From: Bacillota bacterium
Lineage (GTDB): Bacteria; Bacillota; Bacilli; Paenibacillales; UBA4045
Length of the DNA: 64,000 nt
Assembly: GCA_023441055.1 (NCBI GenBank)
Contig: JAEZQY010000020.1
Coordinates: 62,001-126,000, forward strand
Reading direction: 5' to 3'
Of the stretch, positions 19,880 through 28,949 are shown one piece after another. The position numbers and the translations under genes are program-made. The notes beneath the pieces were generated by a model. It had not been told where the DNA came from, did not search any database, and saw only the letters and a list, made by a program, of their open reading frames with translations. Within the stretch, counting starts at the first letter, position 1; the number at the start of each line of letters is the position of its first letter.

Positions 19880-20830
19880 CTACCACAGGCTGTTATCGCT
19901 TATTTTCCTACTCACAAAGTTTGCGGAGAATACAAATATGAAACCAATAATACCGGTGAATACATCAATAGCAGTTGCATAGCTGTAATTTCCTTGTACG
20001 AGACCTACTCGATAGACATATGTGCTTATGATATCGGCAGTTTCATAGGTTGCAGGTGTATATAACAGATACACTTTTTCGAAACCAATCTCTAGTACTC
20101 TGCCGATGTTCAGAAGTAACATAATAACAATTGCTGCTGCTATACCGGGTAAAGAAATATGCAACGTCTGCTTCCAACGATTAGCACCATCTATCTTAGC
20201 GGCTTCATACAACCCAGGATCAACAGCTGTTAACGCTGCAAGATAAATAATCGCTTCCCAACCCATATGTTGCCAAGACTCGGATGATACATAAATGGTT
20301 CTAAACCATTCTGATTCCATCAAAAAGTTGATACTCTCGAATCCTATATTCTCTAAGAATCGGTTAACCGGACCGTTGCTTGGAGATAAGAACATGGCAA
20401 TCATGCCTGCAACTACGACATTAGATATAAAGTGAGGCATATAACTGACCGATTGAACAAATCTTTGAACCAGCTTATGTCTTACCTCGTTTAGCAAAAG
20501 GGCAAAAATGATCGGGATCGGAAAACCAAATATCAATTTGTAGAGACCGAGCAAAAATGTGTTTCTCAAGAGCAGAAGAAAATCGGGGTGATTGATAAAC
20601 ATGGAGAAATGTTTAAATCCAACCCACTCACTCGCCCATACTCCCCAGAATAAATTGTAATCCTTGAATGCAACGACAATGCCGAAAATAGGAACATACT
20701 TAAAAATAAAATAAAAAAGCAAACAAGGAAGCAGCATCAGGAGTAGATATTTATCTTTTCTTGTTCGCTTAATTAAATTATAGGAATGTTTGATGACGAC
20801 CGCTTTCTGCGCTGTTTTTACTATAACCAT
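19880..20830 (-). CDS. Carbohydrate ABC permease (LplB type) of the sulfatase operon
   Basis: This 316-residue protein has six TM segments and the EAA loop DPGLYEAAKIDGANRWKQTLHISLPG. The signature LLPCLLFYFIFKYVPIFGIVVAFKDYN near the N-terminus marks the LplB branch. The ATG at 20830 is chosen because AGGTGAGGA stands five bases upstream; six extra in-frame residues further upstream lack a site. A strong hairpin separates it from the binding-protein gene. Confidence 0.9.
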   Translation of the reverse strand: MVIVKTAQKAVVIKHSYNLIKRTRKDKYLLLMLLPCLLFYFIFKYVPIFGIVVAFKDYNLFWGVWASEWVGFKHFSMFINHPDFLLLLRNTFLLGLYKLIFGFPIPIIFALLLNEVRHKLVQRFVQSVSYMPHFISNVVVAGMIAMFLSPSNGPVNRFLENIGFESINFLMESEWFRTIYVSSESWQHMGWEAIIYLAALTAVDPGLYEAAKIDGANRWKQTLHISLPGIAAAIVIMLLLNIGRVLEIGFEKVYLLYTPATYETADIISTYVYRVGLVQGNYSYATAIDVFTGIIGFIFVFSANFVSRKISDNSLW

Positions 20831-20853
20831 TTGATCCTCACCTCTCATATAAA

Positions 20854-20872
20854 GGGGCAGTTAGACTGCCCC
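20854..20872 (-). terminator. Hairpin between binding-protein and permease genes
   Basis: Perfect arms GGGGCAG and CTGCCCC enclose a five-base loop, followed on the minus strand by TTTATA. It lies directly after the binding-protein stop. As in the first importer operon, it probably reduces read-through into the permeases or protects the upstream mRNA. Confidence 0.7.
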
Positions 20873-20887
20873 ACGTATAAGTTACAA

Positions 20888-22441
20888 TTAATTGTCCAGC
20901 ACACGATTATAAGCATTCGTGTATACTTCTACTATTTTATCCGTTCCTAATTTATTAGCTTCTGTCACATATTGATCCCACTCAGACAAGCTTCTCGATC
21001 CAATGATGAATTTCGCGATATTCTCTTCATAATGCTTCCTAACACTCTGTCCAATCGTTGCCATAATCTCAATCTCCTGATCGTTTAGGGCGGGTCTTGG
21101 TTGCGGCAGCGTTTCATACTGTTCTACTAATGTAAATGCATGATTTAATGTGTCCGATGCCATGCTCAGGTAAGCGTCGAAATCCATGGCCGCGTAGGAG
21201 CCGTTAGTAACCATACCGGTCTTAACTCGCAAATCCCCAAAATCCTTAAAGTCTTCTATTATTTTCTTTTTCCCGTTCTCAACAACATAGGTTTCGCCTT
21301 CTCTTCCCCAACTAACAAGCTCAATTCCTTCTTGAGAGTACAAATAATCAAAATAACGAATAGCTGCATCAATATTCTTGGATGTTGACGCTATTGCGAA
21401 TCCAGAAGTCTGGAATGAGGAGAACGGATTCTTCTGCTCTCCATTCGCACCACCTGCGAGTGGAGGCATATAAGCTAGTTGAAATTCTGGTTTATCTGCA
21501 AGCGCCACTTTATACTCATCGATAATACCGATAAAGTCTGCAGTTATGAAGGACTTATCTTGTGCGAACAAATCTCTACTCTGATTTCGTTGCATCGACA
21601 TAAAGTCAGGAGGTATTAGCCCTTCTGAATGAAAGGTGTGAAGATATTCAAGCATTGTCTTAAAATTATCTTCTGTCGGTCCATATTTCCACTGCTTGCT
21701 GCTATGGTCGTAATATGCTGAATCCCAGGTACCAAAGTTCGTAACAATATAAGAGATAGAATTCAATTTATCATAGAAATTAATAGGATAGCTATCCGGA
21801 TACAATTCTTGTAATTGTTTGGCCACAACATATAGCTCGTCATAATTAGCCGGGACCTTTAGGTCATGTTTTTGAAATATATCTTCCCGATACTGCCATA
21901 CCCTGCGAAATTGTTCGCCTAATCCGTGGTTTGGAAAAAGATAGCTTGATCCGTCTGCAGAAAGGATCGATTCCTTCACATCGGTATGCTGATCTAAGAA
22001 TGCTTTATAGCTCGGCATATCGTCCAAGTAGTCTAGAATATTAACAAATGCTCCTTGCGCACCGAATCGATTAGCCTGCAGTGTATTGGTCAAGAATACA
22101 ATATCAGGGATGTCGCCAGATGCAATAGTCAAGTTCAATACATTGTCATAATCCGATCCAGGTTGACCTTGAGCATTGAAGCTAACGCCAGTTTCTTCTT
22201 TAATGTACTTATAAATAGGCCAATTCTCGTTATACGGCCAAACCGGGTGGTCGACAAGCAACATCTTTAATTCCACCGGGGAAACATCTTGGACTCCCTC
22301 TGAAGCTGGCGTCGAGATTGTTGGCTGTGGCTGATTATTGTTCGACTTTCCTGTTTCAGCGTTATTACCATTCGCGCAGCCTGCCATAACGATACTAAAC
22401 ATGATTACTAAGGCGATGAAGATGAGTAATGACTTTTTCAT
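20888..22441 (-). CDS. Solute-binding lipoprotein of the sulfatase operon
   Basis: This 517-residue protein has a lipoprotein signal (SIVMAGC, lipidated C22), an Asn/Gln-rich tether and a family-1 solute-binding fold (YDNVLNLTIASGDIPDIVFL, YREDIFQKHDLKVPANYDEL). It should bind a sulfated or related oligosaccharide and feed the downstream permeases. The ATG at 22441 follows GAGGGAG nine bases away; the in-frame extension of 16 residues upstream is unlikely. It is divergent from the AraC-type regulator gene, which probably controls it. Confidence 0.9.
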   Translation of the reverse strand: MKKSLLIFIALVIMFSIVMAGCANGNNAETGKSNNNQPQPTISTPASEGVQDVSPVELKMLLVDHPVWPYNENWPIYKYIKEETGVSFNAQGQPGSDYDNVLNLTIASGDIPDIVFLTNTLQANRFGAQGAFVNILDYLDDMPSYKAFLDQHTDVKESILSADGSSYLFPNHGLGEQFRRVWQYREDIFQKHDLKVPANYDELYVVAKQLQELYPDSYPINFYDKLNSISYIVTNFGTWDSAYYDHSSKQWKYGPTEDNFKTMLEYLHTFHSEGLIPPDFMSMQRNQSRDLFAQDKSFITADFIGIIDEYKVALADKPEFQLAYMPPLAGGANGEQKNPFSSFQTSGFAIASTSKNIDAAIRYFDYLYSQEGIELVSWGREGETYVVENGKKKIIEDFKDFGDLRVKTGMVTNGSYAAMDFDAYLSMASDTLNHAFTLVEQYETLPQPRPALNDQEIEIMATIGQSVRKHYEENIAKFIIGSRSLSEWDQYVTEANKLGTDKIVEVYTNAYNRVLDN

Positions 22442-22663
22442 TTGCAATAACTCCCTCTCTAAATTTGTATTGTCTGCTGTTCGCCCCATTAGAATATATC
22501 CACAACACCTTAATTGAATACAGACGTCTTCTTACTATCTTCGCCTAATTCAAGATATATCAAGAAAAGATAAGAATCTATAATGGTGTATGTGATCGTT
22601 CATGTACGGACTGGTGTAGAATATATAATGCAGCTTTAACTATACATTAAGGAGATTTACAAC

Positions 22664-24907
22664 ATGTCTACAAAGCTACTAAATAAAACAAATAGCTTAT
22701 TCTTTAAAATTTTCCTGAGTTTCCTACTTATCATATTGATATTAACGGCTATTACGCTTGTTCTATTCGGTATATTTCGCAACAGTGTTAAAGACGAAAT
22801 CGTTAATTTTAATAAGCTTAACCTTGAACATACGATTACAAATTACGATAAGCAATTACAAATTACGAATAATTTGATGCTCACGATGTATTATGATAAT
22901 AAGGTTGCTTCTGTATATCATCAATTACAGCGATACAATAAACAAAGTGTCGACTATTTGCTTGTTAATGAGATTTGGAATTCGATCAAGATGAATACGA
23001 ATAACCCTTTATTATATATAGATAATATCGCGATTTATTATAAGCCGTTCTCTTTCACACTCGGTAAGGATGGCTCTTATTCAGCCTTTGATTTTTTTTC
23101 TTCCTATACTCAGAGTAAAGAATACCCCTTTTCTTTTTATGAGGATCGACTATCGGAGCACCATCGCTTCACTATTCTTCCAGCTTCTGATTTTTCGAAT
23201 GCCTATGAAACAACCAAAAAACTGATCCCTATAATCTTGCGTATTCAACCCAATGACTATTTAATCATTTCATACCTTGACGCGAGCAAGCTCTATCAAA
23301 CCTTGCATCCATCCTTGGACGGGCAATTTTATATGTTCTCGGAATCTGGCGAGCTTATCTATTCTTCCTCCGAAAAAGTTCCTTCGTTGGATATCACAGA
23401 GCATCTTGTGAAATTATCAGAAACCTCATACATTAAGAGTGAGGATCATTATTATTTCTTTAAACAGAGCGGCACTACTGGAGTTTTTTATGTGAATGAG
23501 ATCCCATTGAATAAAATCTCAGAACGCATCAGCTGGCTAAACCATGTAGTCAGTCTAATTCTCGTGCTTGCATTGACCTTAAGCATCATTGTTGCGCTCT
23601 GGATGACTCGGAGATTGAATCGGCCACTCCATCAGATCATCCAAGCGCTCATTCATAAACAATCTCCAGATAACATTAATAGTAATGTGACTGAATTTCA
23701 TCTTATACAAGATAAGATTGCCCGCATTTTCACGGAGATGGACTCGTTGCAGTTTAACATCAAGGAAAAGGATTTATTGTTAACAAACTATAATTATATA
23801 AACCGTATGAAAAGAATTCATTCCAAACAAACTGCTGTATCTCATGAAGAAGCCGGCGATGATATAGTTAAACTCATCTTGTTTAAATTTGTTTTTAAAG
23901 AAAATATCGATGAACATCCAATTGAAAAAAAGGCTTATTTTATTAAAGAGTACATTGATTTGTATTTCTCGGAGATCTATGTCCAATCCCGTACATTTCA
24001 GATGGAGCCTGATCAAATATTGACTGTTTTATTTGGTAAAACAGAAGAAGCAAATCTTATACACGAACTTAATCATTTGAAAGTCGTATTCGATCAAGAC
24101 GTGGAGCATTATATTGTTACAATCTGTGTTAGTGAAACCTATGAATTTCCGCATCATTTCGAAAAAGCATACTCCCAGACGCTGAGCATGCTTGAACAAC
24201 GGGCATTATTAAAGGAAACACAATTGTTCTTCCATGATTCAAAACAGGTAGATAAACCACTTTATTCAGATTATGATCTACAAATTTTATTTAACCATCT
24301 ACAGGAAGGGAACTTTATTGAGAGCCGTTCTAAATTAGAAGATCTGTTTGATCAACTGAACAAAAAAAATGCACCCTCGCTTCAATTTACGTTGCTTGCT
24401 GAGCAGATTCTAAACAAACGGAATGAAATAGATAGTAAAATAGATCCTAAAACTGAACGCGATCGTGACAAGTTATCGCGTGCAGTAGAGCAATGCTTTT
24501 CTTACAATGAGTTGCTTGCGTATATAGGGGAACAATTGCAAAGCATCTGTATAAAAATCGAAGATAACAAACAGAAAAAGGATGACATCCTCGATTTTGT
24601 ACTTGATTATGTGGAAAACCACTACCATCACCAAGATATCTCGCTTGAATTGATCGCGGACAAAATTAAGCTGTCTACTGGATATTTATCGAATTATATC
24701 AAACAGAAAACCGAAATTAACTTTATCGATCACCTAGTGAATACAAGAATTGAAAAAGCTAGCGAACTTCTAACACAAACAAATCTACCAATTAGTAGAA
24801 TTGCAGAAAAAGTCGGATATTATAACGTGACCTCCTTCAATCGTGTATTCAAAAAAATAACAGGTCTCTCACCTGGTGAATACCGTAAGAAGCGGCTTGG
24901 CTCATAA
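22664..24907 (+). CDS. Membrane-anchored AraC-family regulator (YesS/YtdP-like)
   Basis: This 747-residue protein has TM helices at about 13-36 and 290-312 flanking an extracellular sensor region, a long cytosolic middle, and a C-terminal AraC double helix-turn-helix (about 640-745: ISLELIADKIKLSTGYLSNYI, GYYNVTSFNRVFKKITGLSPGEY). It is a one-component membrane sensor that binds DNA without a separate kinase. It reads away from the importer-sulfatase operon and is its likely activator. AAGGAG eight bases upstream supports the start, and a TATAAT lies at 22624-22629. The gene is markedly AT-rich compared with the purine and des genes. Confidence 0.9.
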   Translation: MSTKLLNKTNSLFFKIFLSFLLIILILTAITLVLFGIFRNSVKDEIVNFNKLNLEHTITNYDKQLQITNNLMLTMYYDNKVASVYHQLQRYNKQSVDYLLVNEIWNSIKMNTNNPLLYIDNIAIYYKPFSFTLGKDGSYSAFDFFSSYTQSKEYPFSFYEDRLSEHHRFTILPASDFSNAYETTKKLIPIILRIQPNDYLIISYLDASKLYQTLHPSLDGQFYMFSESGELIYSSSEKVPSLDITEHLVKLSETSYIKSEDHYYFFKQSGTTGVFYVNEIPLNKISERISWLNHVVSLILVLALTLSIIVALWMTRRLNRPLHQIIQALIHKQSPDNINSNVTEFHLIQDKIARIFTEMDSLQFNIKEKDLLLTNYNYINRMKRIHSKQTAVSHEEAGDDIVKLILFKFVFKENIDEHPIEKKAYFIKEYIDLYFSEIYVQSRTFQMEPDQILTVLFGKTEEANLIHELNHLKVVFDQDVEHYIVTICVSETYEFPHHFEKAYSQTLSMLEQRALLKETQLFFHDSKQVDKPLYSDYDLQILFNHLQEGNFIESRSKLEDLFDQLNKKNAPSLQFTLLAEQILNKRNEIDSKIDPKTERDRDKLSRAVEQCFSYNELLAYIGEQLQSICIKIEDNKQKKDDILDFVLDYVENHYHHQDISLELIADKIKLSTGYLSNYIKQKTEINFIDHLVNTRIEKASELLTQTNLPISRIAEKVGYYNVTSFNRVFKKITGLSPGEYRKKRLGS

Positions 24908-24941
24908 TTAATACGAATTCTTCAAATAATAAAGAGGGTTT

Positions 24942-24979
24942 CGTCCGCGGGTTCGTCTGCATATTATGATCCGCGGACG
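24942..24979. repeat. GC-rich inverted repeat between convergent genes
   Basis: Nine-base perfect arms CGTCCGCGG and CCGCGGACG enclose a 20-base loop, 35 bases after the AraC regulator stop. There is no T run on the plus strand. It may act as a weak terminator or transcript end for either the regulator or barstar. Confidence 0.5.
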
Positions 24980-25011
24980 GCTTCCTAGCGGAATAATTAG
25001 TTCCACATCAT

Positions 25012-25284
25012 TCATTCTCCCAGCTCGACCTGACAGTATTCGTTAGCTTCCGAGGCTTCTAGGAACGTATGGATAAGTCTCGCTGCATATTCGCCCAATT
25101 GATTATGCATGTTGTTCACGTGGCGAATCTGAATATGACAAGGTTCACTTATTACAGTGAGCTCGTCCCATAATGCATCTAGATTCCCTCCATAGTATTC
25201 CGGAAACCCAAGCTCCCGCGCAATATGCGCATGCGCCTCTCTTACGGAACACATCTGCTCGCCGTCCAGCTTAATGATTCGCAT
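25012..25284 (-). CDS. Barstar-family ribonuclease inhibitor
   Basis: This 90-residue cytosolic protein matches barstar, including FPEYYGGNLDALWDELT, which carries the tyrosine and aspartates that plug the barnase active site. It should protect the cell from the barnase encoded directly upstream. Its ATG lies inside the last codons of that gene (14-base overlap) with GGGAGG 11 bases before it, so toxin and inhibitor are translationally linked. A longer in-frame start further upstream is not supported. Confidence 0.93.
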   Translation of the reverse strand: MRIIKLDGEQMCSVREAHAHIARELGFPEYYGGNLDALWDELTVISEPCHIQIRHVNNMHNQLGEYAARLIHTFLEASEANEYCQVELGE

Positions 25285-25780
25285 CGTTCGTCTTACCTCC
25301 CTCAAATAACAGCGTGAATGTCTCATAATGATCATCGGTATAATAGATCAGACCATCATTCGAATACACGATTCGCTCCGCGCCCCTGTAGCCGCCTGTG
25401 TAATTCACATCGCATTCATACCACTTGCGTCCAGCGGCGCTGGGCAGTCTGCCCTCGCGATTGCCGAATGTGTCGCCACCGATGCTCAGTTGATCCGTTA
25501 CCTCCCACAGATTGCCCTCGCTGCTCTTCCAGCCAAGCGCCGCTGCCTCCCGTTTCGTGATGAAATTACTCGGCAGCTTGCCATATTCATGCAGGTAGGC
25601 CGCCACATCATCAGGATCGGAATAGCGACCCGCTTCATCCATTCGGGATTCGGCAGTTGCATCGTTCATTGGATGAATCGGATCAATTTCTTCCAGCAGC
25701 GGAAGCGCGCAGCCGCTGAGCATCATGCTCAGTATCAATAAGAGTACTGTCAAGAGGTGGTTCAATTTGGTTCGTTTCAT
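25271..25780 (-). CDS. Barnase-family ribonuclease with lipoprotein signal
   Basis: The C-terminal 110 residues of this 169-residue protein match barnase: VAAYLHEYGKLPSNFITK, GWKSSEGNLWEV, GGDTFGNREGRLPSA, YECDVNYTGGYRGAERIVYS and TDDHYETFTLL. All catalytic positions (Lys of ITK, Glu of YEC, both Arg of YRGAER, His of DDHYE) are kept, so it should cut RNA. Unusually, the N-terminus has a lipobox, MLSGC, with the cysteine at about residue 24, predicting attachment to the outer face of the membrane rather than release. About ten extra residues follow the normal barnase end and overlap barstar. The start follows GAGGG ten bases upstream. Confidence 0.93.
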   Translation of the reverse strand: MKRTKLNHLLTVLLLILSMMLSGCALPLLEEIDPIHPMNDATAESRMDEAGRYSDPDDVAAYLHEYGKLPSNFITKREAAALGWKSSEGNLWEVTDQLSIGGDTFGNREGRLPSAAGRKWYECDVNYTGGYRGAERIVYSNDGLIYYTDDHYETFTLLFEGGKTNDANH

Positions 25781-25862
25781 CAAAAGTATACCCTCAATTC
25801 CACATTTATGATCGTATAATGGGTTCGTATTATTTTGCGCAGATCCTTATTCGTACTTGTCC

Positions 25863-25880
25863 ATATGACAAATGTCATAT
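25863..25880. promoter_or_regulatory. Candidate DesR operator upstream of des
   Basis: The arms ATATGACA and TGTCATAT flank two central bases, about 45 bases upstream of a likely -10 (TATGAT, 25925-25930). A second, looser set of half-sites (CTGACAC, TATGACATG) follows at 25888-25917. Bacillus DesR binds paired sites of this kind ahead of des and the des gene here is followed by desKR, so cold activation of this promoter is expected. Confidence 0.7.
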
Positions 25881-25962
25881 AGAAGAACTGACACTTGTGA
25901 CTACTGTGTATGACATGCGATCGCTATGATAAGACTATACCAAAAAAAGAGGAGTCCATGCG

Positions 25963-27003
25963 ATGACAGAACTTAAGATTTCACAGCTCAAGAAAGATGC
26001 AGCACCCTATGAGAAGTCGGACCTCCGTGCTTCTATCAGACAAATCCTGAATACTCTGCCTCCCTTGATCCTGCTGTGGTACGCCGCTTACTTAAGTCTC
26101 CCTGTCTCTTATTGGCTCGCATTTCCACTGACAATCCTTGCCGCAGGCTTCCTGGTGCGGACGTTCATCCTGTTCCATGATTGCTGTCATCAATCGTTCT
26201 TCCGGAATCGGCTAGCGAATGACATTCTTGGTACTGTCGCTGGTATTCTTACACTCGTACCGTATCGGCAATGGAAGAGAACCCATTCGATTCATCACGC
26301 CACCAGCAGCAATCTGGATAAGCGTGGTGTAGGCGATATGTGGATCATGACCGTGAAGGAATATGCGGAGGCCTCTCGCTGGATGCGCCTGCGCTATCGG
26401 GTGTACCGCAATCCCATCGTCATGTTCGGCCTCGGTCCGATCTTCGTGTTCATGCTGGAATATCGATTCAATCATCGTGGCGTGAGACGCGGCGAACGAA
26501 TAAATACGTATATTACGAATCTCGGCATTGTCGCTCTATATAGCTTACTGATATGGGCGGTCGGTTGGCAGGCATTCCTGCTCATCCATGGTCCTGTCGC
26601 CTTCGGAGCTGGCGTTATGGGCATCTGGTTGTTCTATGTGCAGCATCAGTTCGAGGACACCTACTTCGAGAATGAAGACGAATGGACCTATGTGCAGGCT
26701 GCCGTCGAGGGCAGCTCCTATTATAAGCTGCCGAAGCCGCTGCAATGGATTACTGGTAATATCGGCTTTCACCACGTGCATCATCTAAGCCCTAAGGTGC
26801 CGAATTACAACCTGGAGAAAGCGCATGATGCCGTGAAGCCGCTGCAGCGCGCAACAACGATCACGATCAAGACGAGCTTCAAGTCCTTGCGTTATCGACT
26901 ATGGGATGAAGAGACGAAGAGCTTCGTCAGCTATAAAGATGTGAAGCGCAAGCAGCCGGAAAGGTCAGCCAAGCTGACTGGCGCGCCATCGCGAGCTAGC
27001 TGA
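25963..27003 (+). CDS. des: Membrane acyl-lipid desaturase
   Basis: This 346-residue integral membrane enzyme has the three histidine boxes of fatty-acid desaturases: HDCCH (about residue 72), HSIHH (about 109) and HHVHH (about 271), which hold the di-iron centre. It introduces a double bond into acyl chains of membrane phospholipids to restore fluidity in the cold. The start has AGAGGAG eight bases upstream. It is followed 46 bases later by desK-desR and preceded by DesR-like operators, the same arrangement as in Bacillus subtilis. Confidence 0.94.
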   Translation: MTELKISQLKKDAAPYEKSDLRASIRQILNTLPPLILLWYAAYLSLPVSYWLAFPLTILAAGFLVRTFILFHDCCHQSFFRNRLANDILGTVAGILTLVPYRQWKRTHSIHHATSSNLDKRGVGDMWIMTVKEYAEASRWMRLRYRVYRNPIVMFGLGPIFVFMLEYRFNHRGVRRGERINTYITNLGIVALYSLLIWAVGWQAFLLIHGPVAFGAGVMGIWLFYVQHQFEDTYFENEDEWTYVQAAVEGSSYYKLPKPLQWITGNIGFHHVHHLSPKVPNYNLEKAHDAVKPLQRATTITIKTSFKSLRYRLWDEETKSFVSYKDVKRKQPERSAKLTGAPSRAS

Positions 27004-27049
27004 TTTATGGTATAATTGGCTTAAGCTGATTTAGAGGAGACGAACCGAC

Positions 27050-28183
27050 GTGAAGAATTGGATTGCACTCTTGCGCAAGAATACAGGACTCAATCCATAC
27101 GTCTGGATCGTCTTCTTTATTTTGCCGTTCTACTTCATCAGTCAGTCATCCACGACTTATCAGGTTGTGCTGGGCATTGTGATGATCGCCGCTTTCTTCA
27201 TTGCTTATGTGCTATCCTCAGTGTTCAAGGGATGGCTAGTTTATTTCTGGACCAGTGTGCAGATCGCAATCTCAATTGTCATGAGCATCCTGTTTAACTA
27301 TGTATACTTCTCGCTCTTCCTGGCATTCTTCATCGGCCATCTCAAAAACAAGGTCGCCTTCTTCATCCTGTACGGTGTCCTGATCGCGGCCACATTCCTT
27401 ACGATTAATTATGGGCTCGTCAGGCAGACAGCGGTCTTCCTGGCACAGCTGCCATTCATGTTCCTATGCCTGGTCGCAGTCATCCTGCTTCCTGTAAGCA
27501 CCTATAATATCAATAAAAAAGACAAGCTGCAGGACCAGCTCGACGATGCGAACAAGCGAATCTCCGAGCTCGTGAAGCAGGAGGAACGTCAGCGCATCGC
27601 GCGCGACCTGCATGACACGCTCGGTCAGAAGCTCTCGCTAATCGGGATGAAGAGTGATCTGGCTGGTAAGCTGATCGCCAGCAATCCCGAGAAGGCGCGC
27701 CGCGAGATTCGCGACGTCCAGCAGACCGCCAGAATCGCGCTTCAGGAGGTCCGAGAATTGGTCACTCAGATGCGCGGTACGAAGCTGGAGGATGAGATTT
27801 ATCGGATCAGACAAATTCTCAAGGTTGCCCAGATCGAATTTACGCTCTACGGTGATCCAGTTGAAATCCAAGCCTCTGTCATCGCGGAGCATGTCATCAG
27901 CATGTGTGTGAAGGAAGCGGTGACGAATGTGGTCAAGCACAGCAATGCATCAGCCTGCAGTATGACCATTACATCGACCGACACCGAGCTGAGCATCACC
28001 ATACAGGACGATGGCATCGGGCTTCAGAAACCAGTTCAAGGTATCCGAGGCAATGGCCTGCGCGGTATTCGTGAACGTCTGGAATTCGTCAACGGAAGTC
28101 TGGAGATCATCTCTCCACCCGGTACGATGATGACTATTCGCGTACCGAATATCGTCATACCACAAGACAAGGAAGGGATCTAA
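27050..28183 (+). CDS. desK: Membrane thermosensor histidine kinase DesK
   Basis: This 377-residue kinase has five TM segments in the first 150 residues, then a coiled coil (LQDQLDDANKRISELVKQ), the HisKA_3 box RQRIARDLHDTLGQKL with H188 at the same position as in B. subtilis, and an ATPase domain (KEAVTNVVKHS, DDGIGL, GNGLRGIRERL). The first TM begins after a K-x-N type polar start, as in the DesK membrane-thickness sensor. It phosphorylates DesR in the cold and acts as its phosphatase when warm. It starts with GTG after GAGGAG. Confidence 0.95.
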   Translation: MKNWIALLRKNTGLNPYVWIVFFILPFYFISQSSTTYQVVLGIVMIAAFFIAYVLSSVFKGWLVYFWTSVQIAISIVMSILFNYVYFSLFLAFFIGHLKNKVAFFILYGVLIAATFLTINYGLVRQTAVFLAQLPFMFLCLVAVILLPVSTYNINKKDKLQDQLDDANKRISELVKQEERQRIARDLHDTLGQKLSLIGMKSDLAGKLIASNPEKARREIRDVQQTARIALQEVRELVTQMRGTKLEDEIYRIRQILKVAQIEFTLYGDPVEIQASVIAEHVISMCVKEAVTNVVKHSNASACSMTITSTDTELSITIQDDGIGLQKPVQGIRGNGLRGIRERLEFVNGSLEIISPPGTMMTIRVPNIVIPQDKEGI

Positions 28184-28786
28184 GTGATTCGTATCGTCAT
28201 TGCAGAGGATCAGAAGCTGCTGCTGGGCGCGTTGGCCGCATTAATCGATCTGGAGCCGGATATGCGGATTGTCGCCAAGGCGAACAATGGGGAGGAAGCA
28301 GTCACGCTCGTGCATCAACATAAGCCTGATGTATGCATCATGGATATTGAGATGCCAGGCAAGAGCGGGCTCGACGCTGCCGAGGAATTAAGCAGCTTCG
28401 GCTGCAAGGTGATTATCCTGACCACATTCGCGCGCGCCGGCTACTTCGAACGCGCGGTGAAAGCCGGTGTCCATGGGTACCTGCTCAAGGACAGTCCAAG
28501 TGAGGAGCTGGCTAACTCCATTCGCAGCGTAATGGCTGGCAAGCGCATCTATGCCTCAGAGCTCGTAGACGAAGCATACAGGGAAGAGAACAATCCGCTT
28601 ACCGAACGCGAGAGTGAAGTGCTGAGCCTAATCGCGGAAGGGAAGAATACGAAGGAAATCGCTAGTGAGCTATTCCTAACCACTGGTACAGTCCGGAATT
28701 ATGTATCGGTCATCCTCGACAAGCTCGGTGTGAGCAATCGCATCGAAGCGATCAAGCAATTCACCGAGCGCGGCTGGTTCAAGTAA
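28184..28786 (+). CDS. desR: Response regulator DesR
   Basis: The 200-residue protein has a receiver domain (acceptor D54 in CIMDIEMPGKSG) and a LuxR/GerE helix-turn-helix (NPLTERESEVLSLIAEGKNTKEIA). It matches DesR throughout, ending in RGWFK as in Bacillus. The GTG start directly abuts the desK stop, so the two are co-translated. Phospho-DesR is expected to bind the palindromic sites ahead of des. Confidence 0.95.
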   Translation: MIRIVIAEDQKLLLGALAALIDLEPDMRIVAKANNGEEAVTLVHQHKPDVCIMDIEMPGKSGLDAAEELSSFGCKVIILTTFARAGYFERAVKAGVHGYLLKDSPSEELANSIRSVMAGKRIYASELVDEAYREENNPLTERESEVLSLIAEGKNTKEIASELFLTTGTVRNYVSVILDKLGVSNRIEAIKQFTERGWFK

Positions 28787-28793
28787 GCGGCGA

Positions 28794-28808
28794 TCCTGCC
28801 AAGCAGGA
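28794..28808. terminator. Weak hairpin after desR
   Basis: TCCTGC and GCAGGA form a six-base stem with a three-base loop eight bases after the desR stop. No T run follows, so termination would be inefficient or factor-dependent. Confidence 0.35.
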
Positions 28809-28949
28809 GACGTCAGGTGGGCCAGCGCAGCGCGACGTGCTTGATTGAGTCACTAATACTACGTGCAATTCGTGACATTGAGCTTTACCGCCTTTGCGTT
28901 CACTTGGTGCCAATTTGAAGCTACAGCACGTAATTACCTCGTCTCGCAT

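Noticed and set aside
24942..24979. Rho-independent terminator of the AraC regulator gene
   Set aside because: The stem is strong but the loop is long and no T run follows, so it is listed only as an inverted repeat.
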